From positions 1,984,001 through 2,048,000 of the forward strand of contig CBDEUV010000002.1 of the NCBI GenBank assembly GCA_965243385.1: a DNA stretch of 64,000 nucleotides, read 5' to 3'. The translations under genes and the position numbers were made by a program. The stretch's first letter is position 1. Each line of letters starts with the position of its first letter. Below the pieces are notes generated by a model, which searched no databases, was not told the origin of the DNA, and saw only the letters and a program-made list of their open reading frames with translations. The stretch comes from JANSYA01 sp965243385. Its GTDB lineage: Bacteria; Spirochaetota; Leptospiria; Leptospirales; Leptonemataceae. Below are positions 1 to 8,834 of this stretch, piece after piece.

Positions 1-1
1 C

Positions 2-1378
2 CTGATGACGTACCTCTTCATCATGGCGGCCCTGAGCGTTCTGCACCCCATCCAGGCGATCACCGCGGCGATGATCGGTCTGAGCACGGCCTGGACCGCG
101 GCGGTGTTGCTGGGACGGCACGGGCGAATCGTCTACAGCGCCGGCGCACTGCTGGCGCTTGGTTTTTTTTATAATCAGAGTCTGTACTGGGGACTGATTC
201 ATCACGTCTTCGGGGCCTGCTTCTTCGTGGCCTTCGCGGGACTGTTGCAGCGCACGGAACAACGCCGTCATCTCGTTTGGGTCGCGATTTATGGCGTCCT
301 CATATTCTTCGTCCACATTTACTGGGTCGTATTCTCGTCGGTCTTCCTTGCGGCGCGATTCATTTTGCGTCCGACAGTGCGCTGGCATTCATTCGTCGCC
401 GGCATCGCGATGATTCCCGGCTGCCTGGTCGTACTGCTGTGGATTTTCGTGACGCCGCAGGAGGCGGTGCCGGAGTACGGCTGGCTGCTTTCCCCCTGGG
501 AACGAATGGCCCCGGGACCTTTCGTCCGCGCGGCCCTGGGCGGCATCAAACACGATTTCGAACAGGCCTATGTCTTCTTCAGTCTGGCGTACTGCGCGGC
601 CATTGCGGCGGCCGGCTACTACTACAAACGGCGCGCCGACCAGGGCCAGCATAACGCCGCGACAGGCGCAACCGGGGGAAGCGAAATCGCGGACGAAAGT
701 CCAGAGAACGCACAATCAGACGCCTGGGATCGCGATTTGCTGCTGGCGGCGGGACTCGCCCTGTTGTGGGGCATGCTGCTTCCGGAGGGCAACGAACGCT
801 CAACTTTAATCGCGGTGCGCTGGTTCCCCTACGCGTGCGCCTTTCTCCTGCTGGCAACTCCGCGATTTCCGTTTCGCGGGCGCAAGCTGAACCGCGGGCT
901 GCTCGCCTTCAGCGCCCTGCTTCTCGCGGGTCTGGTCGGCCTGACCGCGGACCGCTGGCGAAAATTCGAGCGCGAAGAGTACGCCGGCTTCGCCGAAGCG
1001 ATCGGCGTCATCGAAGCCCTGCCGACCGCGCCGTCTATCGTCGGGCTTTCGTATTACCCGAACAGCCGCTATATTCACGGCTTTCCATTCGTGCATCACG
1101 TCGCGTACGGACAGCTCGTGCGCGGCGGCCGCGTAAACAACTCGTTCACCGACTATCCCCTCTGCCCGGTGGTCTATCGTAAGCTGCCGCATGCCTGGAC
1201 GCCGCGGCTGGAAATGCGACCGCAGTACTTTCACGCGGGAGATCTTCAGTACTTCACGCACGTGCTGCTGGCCGGTCCGGACGAATTGCACGCGCGACTG
1301 GCCGGTGAGTTCGACCTGGCTCCGGTGACTCACGATGGGCGCTGGCGCCTGTATCGCACGCCCCACGCCGAACGCTGA
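2..1378 (+). CDS. polytopic membrane protein, 5' end outside the window
   Basis: The frame is already open at base 2, and the ATG at base 5 has no visible ribosome binding site, so the true N-terminus probably lies upstream of the window. What remains (about 457 residues) has several hydrophobic segments in its first 200 residues, a charged linker near residues 205-235, two or three further hydrophobic stretches around 240-310, and a soluble C-terminal domain of about 130 residues. This layout of many membrane helices plus a soluble tail is seen in GT-C glycosyltransferases and other envelope-polysaccharide proteins. I see no motif that proves a glycosyltransferase, so I leave the function open. 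The next gene is 187 bases away and looks independently controlled. Confidence 0.6.
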   Translation: MMTYLFIMAALSVLHPIQAITAAMIGLSTAWTAAVLLGRHGRIVYSAGALLALGFFYNQSLYWGLIHHVFGACFFVAFAGLLQRTEQRRHLVWVAIYGVLIFFVHIYWVVFSSVFLAARFILRPTVRWHSFVAGIAMIPGCLVVLLWIFVTPQEAVPEYGWLLSPWERMAPGPFVRAALGGIKHDFEQAYVFFSLAYCAAIAAAGYYYKRRADQGQHNAATGATGGSEIADESPENAQSDAWDRDLLLAAGLALLWGMLLPEGNERSTLIAVRWFPYACAFLLLATPRFPFRGRKLNRGLLAFSALLLAGLVGLTADRWRKFEREEYAGFAEAIGVIEALPTAPSIVGLSYYPNSRYIHGFPFVHHVAYGQLVRGGRVNNSFTDYPLCPVVYRKLPHAWTPRLEMRPQYFHAGDLQYFTHVLLAGPDELHARLAGEFDLAPVTHDGRWRLYRTPHAER

Positions 1379-1394
1379 GCGCTGAGCGCTGAGC
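1374..1394 (+). repeat. three tandem copies of GCTGAGC at a stop codon
   Basis: The heptamer GCTGAGC occurs three times in a row and includes the TGA stop of the upstream gene. AGCGCT within it is self-complementary, so a small hairpin is possible, but there is no T-run to make it a convincing terminator. It is probably slippage-generated. Confidence 0.6.
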
Positions 1395-1501
1395 GCTTCG
1401 AACGACGCGGCGATTACTCAGGCCGCGCACATCGCCCACCGTTCGCCGGCTAATCTCAATCCGACCGCCATTAACCCGCGAAACTGCGCCTCTTTTCGAG
1501 C

Positions 1502-1538
1502 TAAGACTAAGCCCAAATTTGCTTAAGATAAGCCAAAA
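1502..1538 (+). promoter_or_regulatory. direct repeat upstream of the lipoxygenase gene
   Basis: Two imperfect copies of a TAAGA(c)TAAGCC(c)AAA unit begin at 1502 and 1524, that is 22 bases or about two helical turns apart. They end 27 bases before the lipoxygenase start in an AT-richer patch. This spacing is typical of a direct-repeat binding site for a dimeric activator. No sharp -35/-10 pair can be named, so this is a candidate regulatory site only. Confidence 0.35.
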
Positions 1539-1565
1539 TGTACTTGTCGTTTCGATTTATCAGCG

Positions 1566-3404
1566 ATGAAAGTGACCGGGGCCGAACGCGCCCAGGTGGC
1601 CTGCATGTATCCCAGTCTCCCCCAACACGACCCCGAAATCGCGGAGCGCGCCAGCGAACTGGCCGAGCTCCGTCATGAATATATCTACGACTACGACACC
1701 GTCCCCGGCCGGGCCATGGCCGAGAAGGTTCCGTTCAAAAACGAATTCGCCTTCGAATTGCTGTTGGAAGTAGCCGGGCGGCAGACGGTCGTCATGCTCA
1801 ACGCGCGCGGAGCGCCGCGCAACGACAAACACGTCGAACACCACGAGTCCCTCTGGAAACGCACGACGAATTTCGTAAAAAAGCTCGAGGGGAACGCGGA
1901 GAAGTTTCTGCCGGGCAAAGTCGGTGATTTATTGCACCAATTCTTCGGCTCTCTGAGCAAACGTTACGACCTGGCCGACTCGACGGAGCTGACGCAATTC
2001 CAGCAAATGTTTCGCGACATCGAAGCGCCGGCGATCGCGGATGTTTACCATGAAGATCGTATGTTCGCACATATGCGCCTGGCCGGTCCGAACCCGATGA
2101 TGCTGCAGCGCATGAATGAGCCGGACGATCGCTTCCCCATCGACAACGGCGCCTTTCAGAAAGTGGCGGGCGAAGGCGATACCCTTGAGCGGGCGCTCGC
2201 GGAAGGCCGTCTGTATATGGCGGATTATTCCGCGCTGGACCGGGTGCAAACGGGTAAATTCAAAGGGCTGCAGAAGTACGTCACCGCTCCGCTGGCCATG
2301 TTCTATATTCCGCTGCACAAAGACGGGAGCCGGGGCGAGCTCATGCCGGTCGCCATTCAATGCGGCCAGATTCCCTGCGACGAGTATCCGATCATTCAAC
2401 CGCATCACGGGCACGCCTGGCTGATGGCCCGCAATCTCGTCCAGGTCGCCGACGGCAATCTGCACCAGGCAGTCATACACCTGGGGCGCACACATATCTT
2501 TCTCGAACCCTTCGTAATCGCGACTCTGCGGCGGCTCTCGCCGCGGCATCCGCTCTATCTACTGCTCGACGCGCACTTCGAAGGCACTCTGGCGATCAAC
2601 AACGCCGCTCACAAAACGCTGCTCGCCCCCGACGGCGTCGTGGACCATATCATGGCCGGCACGCTCGAAGCGAGCGTAGGACTGGCCGTCGACGATCTGA
2701 AGAATTACAAAGCGAACAGCGTGCTCGATCCGCGGGCGACATTCGCAGAACGCGGAGTCGACGACCCGGAGCTGCTTCCGGGATATTCCTATCGCGACGA
2801 CGCGTTGCCGATCTGGGACGCGATTCGCGAATGGGTCGCGGCGTATCTGGACCTGTACTATCAAAGCGACGCCGACGTCGTGAACGATACCGAGCTGCAG
2901 GCCTGGGCCGCCGAGCTGGTTTCGCCGGACGGCGGGCGCGTGCCGGGCTTCGGTGAAGACGACGCCGGCAAGATTCTCACTCGGGATTATTTAAAGCGCC
3001 TGGTCGCGATGCTGATCTTCAAAGCCGGCCCCGAGCACGCCGCTGTTAATTTTCCTCAAAAAGATCTTATGAGCTATGTGCCGAATATGCCCCTGGCCGC
3101 GTACCGGCCGGCCCCGGCGTCGACTGAAGGCCTGACCGAAGCGGACTACGTGGCCATGCTCCCTCCCATCGACGCGGCTTATATGCAGCTCGATACCGGC
3201 TATCTGCTGGGCGGGGTGCATCATACGCAGCTCGGCCAGTACGGCAAAAAATATTTCAAAGACCCGCGGCTCGAGCCGGCCTTAGAACGTTTTCAAAAAC
3301 GCCTGGCGGAAATCGAAACCGAGATCGCCGAACGCAATCAACACCGCCCGATCAACTACCACTATCTGCTCCCCTCCCAGATTCCGCAGAGCGTAAATAT
3401 CTAA
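1566..3404 (+). CDS. stand-alone bacterial lipoxygenase (non-haem iron fatty acid dioxygenase)
   Basis: Lipoxygenases add O2 to polyunsaturated fatty acids to give hydroperoxides. All five expected iron ligands can be placed: His300 and His305 in LHQAVIHLGRTH, His491 and Asn495 in HAAVNFPQKD, and the C-terminal Ile612 (IPQSVNI). The protein is 612 residues, the size of a catalytic domain without a PLAT domain, and has no signal peptide, so it is probably cytoplasmic. By alignment from memory with coral 8R-lipoxygenase, the stereocontrol (Coffa) position is Ala348 where the coral enzyme has Gly, which would predict an S-hydroperoxide. The stop is 6 bases before the next start, so it heads an operon with a giant sensor kinase and a catalase-related gene. 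The start codon has only a weak Shine-Dalgarno sequence. Confidence 0.93.
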   Translation: MKVTGAERAQVACMYPSLPQHDPEIAERASELAELRHEYIYDYDTVPGRAMAEKVPFKNEFAFELLLEVAGRQTVVMLNARGAPRNDKHVEHHESLWKRTTNFVKKLEGNAEKFLPGKVGDLLHQFFGSLSKRYDLADSTELTQFQQMFRDIEAPAIADVYHEDRMFAHMRLAGPNPMMLQRMNEPDDRFPIDNGAFQKVAGEGDTLERALAEGRLYMADYSALDRVQTGKFKGLQKYVTAPLAMFYIPLHKDGSRGELMPVAIQCGQIPCDEYPIIQPHHGHAWLMARNLVQVADGNLHQAVIHLGRTHIFLEPFVIATLRRLSPRHPLYLLLDAHFEGTLAINNAAHKTLLAPDGVVDHIMAGTLEASVGLAVDDLKNYKANSVLDPRATFAERGVDDPELLPGYSYRDDALPIWDAIREWVAAYLDLYYQSDADVVNDTELQAWAAELVSPDGGRVPGFGEDDAGKILTRDYLKRLVAMLIFKAGPEHAAVNFPQKDLMSYVPNMPLAAYRPAPASTEGLTEADYVAMLPPIDAAYMQLDTGYLLGGVHHTQLGQYGKKYFKDPRLEPALERFQKRLAEIETEIAERNQHRPINYHYLLPSQIPQSVNI

Positions 3405-3410
3405 GACCTC

Positions 3411-6400
3411 ATGCGCATCGCAAACTACGAGGTCCAGGATCAGCTCTACGAAAGCCGGCAGTCCCGTATTCTGCGTGCCGCGCGGGACGACGGCCGATCC
3501 GTCGTGCTCAAGATTCTGAGCCACGAATACCCGAGTCCGGAACGCCTGGCCCGCTTTCGGCGGGAATTCGCCATGACCCGCTCGCTGGCTGCGATAGAGG
3601 GCGTGATCCAGGTCTACGATCTGGAGAAATACCAGAACAGCCTGATGATCGTAATGGAAGACTACGGCGCCCATTCACTCGGCGAAGCGCTGCGGCGCGA
3701 CGAACGCCCCGCCCTGCGCGATTTTCTGAAACTGGCGGCGACCGTCGCGGGCATTCTGGAACGCATTCACGCCCGTAATATCATCCACAAAGATATTAAT
3801 CCGGCGAATATTCTCAGAAATCCGCAAAACGGCGAAGTCAAGATCATCGACTTCGGGATATCGACCGAGCTTTCCCGCGAAGAACTGGAGCTGCGCAGTC
3901 CGGAAGTACTCGAAGGCACCCTGGCTTATATTTCGCCGGAGCAGACCGGACGCATGAATCGCGCGGTGGACTACCGCTCGGATTTTTATTCGCTGGGCGT
4001 AGCCTTCTACGAATTGCTGCTCGGGCGCCGACCCTTCGATACGAAGGATCTGCTGGAAATCGTGCACAGCCACATCGCCCGTTCCCCCGCTCCCCCGCAC
4101 GAAGCGGATCCGAATATACCCGAAACCGTCTCCGCGATCGTCATGCGCCTTATGAACAAAAAAGCGGAAGACCGTTACCAGAGCGCAGGCGGGCTCAAGG
4201 CGGATCTGGAACGCTGCCTGCAGGGTCTGAACGCGGACGGGGATCCCGCTTCGCTGGCGGCCTTCGCGATCGGGTCCGGCGACGTATCGGATCGCTTTCA
4301 GATATCACAGAAGCTGTACGGGCGCGACGCGGAAATTGAAGAACTACTGACGGCTTTCGATCGTGTGAGCGAAAACGCGACCGAAGTTACGCTCGTGGCC
4401 GGTTTCTCCGGCGTCGGTAAATCGTCGCTCGTGCATGAAATCTATCGGCCCATCACCCGGCGACGCGGCTATTTCATTCACGGCAAATTCGATCAGTTTA
4501 AAAGAGATATTCCGTACGACTCGTTGATCCAGGCCTTTCGCAGCCTCGTGCGCCAGCTGCTGAGCGAATCCGAAGAACGCATTGCCGAATGGCGCGCGAA
4601 GCTGAGCGCCGCTCTCACGACGAACGGCCGGATCATCATCGACGTAATTCCAGAAGTCGAATTGATAATCGGCGAACAGCCGCCGGTTCCGGAGCTCCAG
4701 CCCGGTGAAGCCCAGAATCGCTTCAACCTGGTATTTCAAAATTTTGTGCGCAGCTTCGCGGCGGCCGATCATCCGCTGTGTTTGTTCCTGGACGATTTGC
4801 AGTGGGCCGATCTGCCCTCGCTCGCGCTGCTGGAGCTCCTGGCGACCGACGTCGCCACAGGTTATATTTTTATCATCGGCGCGTATCGTGATAACGAAGT
4901 CGGCGAAGGTCATCCGCTGCTCGCGACCATCGAAGCGATGCGGGCTTCGGACGCCGGACAGAATGCGGTCAATACGATTACGCTGCAACCGCTCGGCCGC
5001 GACGACGTACACGCCCTGGTCGCGGACTCCCTGCACTGCGAAAAAGACGTCGCCGGACCGCTCGCCGAGCTATGCCTGGAGAAAACGGCCGGCAATCCGT
5101 TTTTTCTGAACCAGTTCCTGTTGAATCTCTACGAGCAGGAATGGATCTATTTTGATCGCGAGCGTCGCGCCTGGGCCTGGGACATAGAACGCATCCGCAA
5201 GGCCGAAGCGACGGACAATGTCGTCGAGCTCATGGCGCAGAAAATCCGGCGACTGGCGCCCGAGACGCGGCGTGTTTTGCAGCTCGCCGCGGCGGTCGGC
5301 AACAGTTTCGATTTGAAAACTATCGCCGTGGTCGGCGAACACGGGCGACTGGAGAGCGCGGCGCTGCTGGAAGGCCCTCTCCGCGAAGGCCTTATCATTC
5401 CGGCCGACGACGATTACAAACTCGTGCAATATCTCGACGAGTCGGCGGACGCCGCGTATTCGTTTTTACACGACCGCGTACAGCAGGCCGCCTACTCGCT
5501 GATCGAGGAAGAGGAACGGGCGTCAGTTCACTTAAAGATCGGACGACTGCTGTTAAAAGACAGCGCGACCGAACAGCAACAACAGGAGCGACTCTTCGAT
5601 ATCGTCGGACACTTGAATCGCTCGGTCGAATTGATAGAGGACGCGGAAGAGCGACTGCAGCTGATTCGCCTGAATCTGGAAGCCGGCATTCGCGCAAAAC
5701 GCTCGAGCGCATTCGCGCCGTCGCTGCACTATCTGCAAAATTGTCTGGAGTTATTGGACGACCAGGCGTGGCGCCGACACTACGAACTCTGCTTCGAAGT
5801 CCACGCTCACGCCGTCGAAGCCGCGTTTCTTGCGAAGAGCTACGAAGAAATGGAACGGCTTTCGGGCGTCGCGTTGAATCAGGCCGCGAACGTTCTGGAC
5901 CAGAGTCGCATCCAGACGACGCGCATTCTCGCCTATATCGCGCAAAACAAATTTCCGGAAGTAATCGACATCGGGCGCGCGGCCCTGCGCCCGCTGGGCG
6001 TCCGTTTGCCCCGCAAGGCGACCCTGCTGCACGTGGCCAAAGACCTCACTGCAGCCCGGCTGGCCGTACGCGAAAGCAAGCTCGCGGCCCTGCCGGATAT
6101 GCAGGACCCCCATAAAAAAGCGGCTCTCGAATTGATCGTGAACGTGATTCCGGCCGCGTTCTTCGCCGCGCCGTTGTTATTTCCTTTATTGGTAATTCGA
6201 CTCGTGCGGCTTTCGCAGCATTACGGCAAAGACGAAGTCACGCCGCACGCGCTCGTCACCTGGGGTATGATCCTTTGCGGCCTGGTGGGCGACATCGAAC
6301 AGGGCTATCGCTTCGGACAGATGGCGTATCAACTCGCCTATGATATGAATATCCGCGCTTTCCTGGCCCGCACGATTTACCCGTGCGTCGTGGGCGTTCG

Positions 6401-8834
6401 GCACTGGAAAGATCATTTTCGCGAAGCCCTGCCCCTGCTTGAAGAAATCTATCAGATCGGCGCGGAAACCGGCGACCACGAATACGCGGCCTACGCCGTG
6501 AGCTACGGTTCGATTTACGAGTTTATTGCGGGCGTCAACCTGCACGAATTAAAAGCGGGCATGGCGCGCAAAAACGCGATGCTTGCGCAGCTAAAACAAT
6601 TCGCTCCCCGCAACTGGAATCGCATTTACGAGCAATTGGTAATCAATCTTACCGAAGAAGTCGAAGAAGTTTTTCAGCTGGAAGGCGAAGCCTATAGCGA
6701 AAAGGAAATGCTTCCCCAGCATATCGCCGCGAACGATATGCACACCCAGTTTCACGTTTATTTCAGCAAGCTGGTGGCCGCCTATTTTTGCGAAGAGTAT
6801 GACGTAGCGTACTCGAATACCGAACTCGCGGCGCAAAACGTACAGACCGTTATCACCTTTCCGATGGCGCCGCTGTTTTATTTTTACGATTCACTGGCGC
6901 GCCTCGCGGTCTGTGAAGTCGGGCAATTCGCCGGCGCGTCAGACACCGGTTCCGGCGGCCGGGGCTCGCGCAAAAAGCAGCTGCGCAAAGTCGCCGCCAA
7001 CCAGCGCAAGATGAAAAAATGGGGGCATCACTGCCCCTCGAATTATCTGAACAAATATCATTTGATCGAAGGTTACCGCCTGCGTCTGGCCGGACGCTTC
7101 GACGCCGCGCTTGAAAACCTCGAGCAGGCGCTGAGGATCGCGCGCGAAAGCGAATTCGTGCACGAGGAAGCTCTGGCGAATGAGTGCATCGGAAAGCTGT
7201 GGCAGGACCGCCGGCATCCCGAAGTCGGCGCGATCTATCTCAGTCGCGCTTACCACGGCTATCGTCTGTGGGGCGGCGTGGCCAAATGCGAAAGCCTGAA
7301 GCGACGTTACCCGGGAATCGTAAGGGATCTCGAGCGCTCTACAAGCGCGGCGCCCGCCGCCCAACTGGAAGAAACGGCTTCCCCCGAAACCAGTTCCGGT
7401 ACGAGCAATATGCTCGACATGACGGCGCTGCTGCGCGCTTCGCAGACCATCTCCGGCGAAATTCGCATGGAGAGTTTATTGACCCAGGTCATGCACACGA
7501 TGATCGAAAACGCCGGCGCGGGACGCGGCCTCCTGATCCGCCAATCCGACAACGACGAGTTGAGCGTACAGGTCGAAGGCACCGCCGACGATATATCGAT
7601 TTTTTCGCAGCTTTCGCTCAGCGCCGCCGCCGACCAGGGCAAACTGCCCGAATCCATTGTGCGCTTTGTGGCGCGTACGGGCAACGCAATCACCCTCGAC
7701 GACGCGCGCCAGGCGAATCAATTCGCCGACGATCGCTATATCCAGGAGCGCGAGCCGCTTTCCGTCTTCTGCGGACCGATTCTCTATCAGGGACGCACGA
7801 CGGGCCTGCTCTATCTTGAAAACAATCTCGCGACCGGTTCCTTTACGCCGGAACGCGTAAAGGTTCTGCAGGTGCTCTCGACCCAGCTGGCCATCTCGCT
7901 CGAAAACGCCGGCCTCTACGAATCGCTCGAACACAAGGTCAAAGAACGTACGAGCGAATTACGCGAAACTCTGGACCGACTGCAGACCATGCAGAACCAG
8001 ATCATCGCGCAGGAGAAATTAGCGTCCCTGGGCATGCTCACCGCGGGGGTCGCCCACGAGATTCGTAACCCGCTGAATTTCATTAAGAACTTCGCGGAAA
8101 TATCCGGCAGTCAATTCGACGAGCTGGGCGAGATGATCGCGGCGGGCTGGGCCGCAGGTACGGAACCGGAAAACGCTCCGGAAGTACGCGAGACTCTGGA
8201 AACGGTGACGCAGAATATGCAGCGCATTTCCGACAACAGCAAACGGGCGGAGATCATCATTCGTTCCATGCTGGAACACGCGCGGACCGACGAAGCGAAT
8301 TACGCCGACACCGAAATCGATTTGCTGCTTGAAGAGTGCGCGAATATCGTGCACGGCAATCTGTTTTTACAGAAGCCGCAATCCGATCTATTCATCGAAA
8401 AAGACCTGAATCTGGGGGCCCTGCAGGCCCACGTGGACCCGCAGGCTCTCAGTCGCGTCTTCTTGAATATTCTGAATAACGCCTGTTACGCGGCGACCGA
8501 CTCGGATCACGCCAGGACTGATCGACGACCGCACGTTCGTATTTCGAGCGCGCTCGACGCGCCATCAAATGAAATCGAGATTCGCGTACGCGACAACGGC
8601 CCGGGCATCGCGCCGGATAACCTGAAAAAAATATTCATGCCGTTTTTTACGACCAAACCCGCGGGCAACGGCGTCGGCCTCGGACTGTCGATCAGCTATG
8701 ATATCATCGTGCAACAGCACGGCGGACAGCTGAACGCGGAAAGCCGGCCCGGGGAGTTTACGGAATTCATCGTCAGACTGCCAATTCACAGCGAACAAAA
8801 AGAGACCCCTCAGGAGAAGGCCACCCATGTTTAA
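3411..8834 (+). CDS. giant hybrid signalling protein: Ser/Thr kinase - AAA ATPase - helical repeats - GAF - histidine kinase
   Basis: This 1807-residue protein belongs to the multi-domain "multi-kinase" type. Residues 1-265 form a eukaryotic-type kinase: Lys34 in VVLKIL, the HKDINPAN catalytic loop near 125, DFG near 147, then GTLAYISPEQTGR. Residues about 300-560 form an AAA_16-type ATPase with P-loop GFSGVGKSS near 330 and Walker B LCLFLDDLQWAD near 457. About 600-1300 look like helical, TPR-like repeats. A GAF domain spans about 1340-1500. The histidine kinase follows: H-box VAHEIRNPLNF near 1547, N-box NILNNACYAA near 1686, DNGPGIA near 1727 and GVGLGLSI near 1753. It has no receiver of its own; a receiver-phosphatase is encoded two genes downstream. 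It overlaps the next gene by 8 bases. The ligand of GAF and ATPase is unknown, though the flanking genes suggest an oxylipin. Confidence 0.93.
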   Translation: MRIANYEVQDQLYESRQSRILRAARDDGRSVVLKILSHEYPSPERLARFRREFAMTRSLAAIEGVIQVYDLEKYQNSLMIVMEDYGAHSLGEALRRDERPALRDFLKLAATVAGILERIHARNIIHKDINPANILRNPQNGEVKIIDFGISTELSREELELRSPEVLEGTLAYISPEQTGRMNRAVDYRSDFYSLGVAFYELLLGRRPFDTKDLLEIVHSHIARSPAPPHEADPNIPETVSAIVMRLMNKKAEDRYQSAGGLKADLERCLQGLNADGDPASLAAFAIGSGDVSDRFQISQKLYGRDAEIEELLTAFDRVSENATEVTLVAGFSGVGKSSLVHEIYRPITRRRGYFIHGKFDQFKRDIPYDSLIQAFRSLVRQLLSESEERIAEWRAKLSAALTTNGRIIIDVIPEVELIIGEQPPVPELQPGEAQNRFNLVFQNFVRSFAAADHPLCLFLDDLQWADLPSLALLELLATDVATGYIFIIGAYRDNEVGEGHPLLATIEAMRASDAGQNAVNTITLQPLGRDDVHALVADSLHCEKDVAGPLAELCLEKTAGNPFFLNQFLLNLYEQEWIYFDRERRAWAWDIERIRKAEATDNVVELMAQKIRRLAPETRRVLQLAAAVGNSFDLKTIAVVGEHGRLESAALLEGPLREGLIIPADDDYKLVQYLDESADAAYSFLHDRVQQAAYSLIEEEERASVHLKIGRLLLKDSATEQQQQERLFDIVGHLNRSVELIEDAEERLQLIRLNLEAGIRAKRSSAFAPSLHYLQNCLELLDDQAWRRHYELCFEVHAHAVEAAFLAKSYEEMERLSGVALNQAANVLDQSRIQTTRILAYIAQNKFPEVIDIGRAALRPLGVRLPRKATLLHVAKDLTAARLAVRESKLAALPDMQDPHKKAALELIVNVIPAAFFAAPLLFPLLVIRLVRLSQHYGKDEVTPHALVTWGMILCGLVGDIEQGYRFGQMAYQLAYDMNIRAFLARTIYPCVVGVRHWKDHFREALPLLEEIYQIGAETGDHEYAAYAVSYGSIYEFIAGVNLHELKAGMARKNAMLAQLKQFAPRNWNRIYEQLVINLTEEVEEVFQLEGEAYSEKEMLPQHIAANDMHTQFHVYFSKLVAAYFCEEYDVAYSNTELAAQNVQTVITFPMAPLFYFYDSLARLAVCEVGQFAGASDTGSGGRGSRKKQLRKVAANQRKMKKWGHHCPSNYLNKYHLIEGYRLRLAGRFDAALENLEQALRIARESEFVHEEALANECIGKLWQDRRHPEVGAIYLSRAYHGYRLWGGVAKCESLKRRYPGIVRDLERSTSAAPAAQLEETASPETSSGTSNMLDMTALLRASQTISGEIRMESLLTQVMHTMIENAGAGRGLLIRQSDNDELSVQVEGTADDISIFSQLSLSAAADQGKLPESIVRFVARTGNAITLDDARQANQFADDRYIQEREPLSVFCGPILYQGRTTGLLYLENNLATGSFTPERVKVLQVLSTQLAISLENAGLYESLEHKVKERTSELRETLDRLQTMQNQIIAQEKLASLGMLTAGVAHEIRNPLNFIKNFAEISGSQFDELGEMIAAGWAAGTEPENAPEVRETLETVTQNMQRISDNSKRAEIIIRSMLEHARTDEANYADTEIDLLLEECANIVHGNLFLQKPQSDLFIEKDLNLGALQAHVDPQALSRVFLNILNNACYAATDSDHARTDRRPHVRISSALDAPSNEIEIRVRDNGPGIAPDNLKKIFMPFFTTKPAGNGVGLGLSISYDIIVQQHGGQLNAESRPGEFTEFIVRLPIHSEQKETPQEKATHV

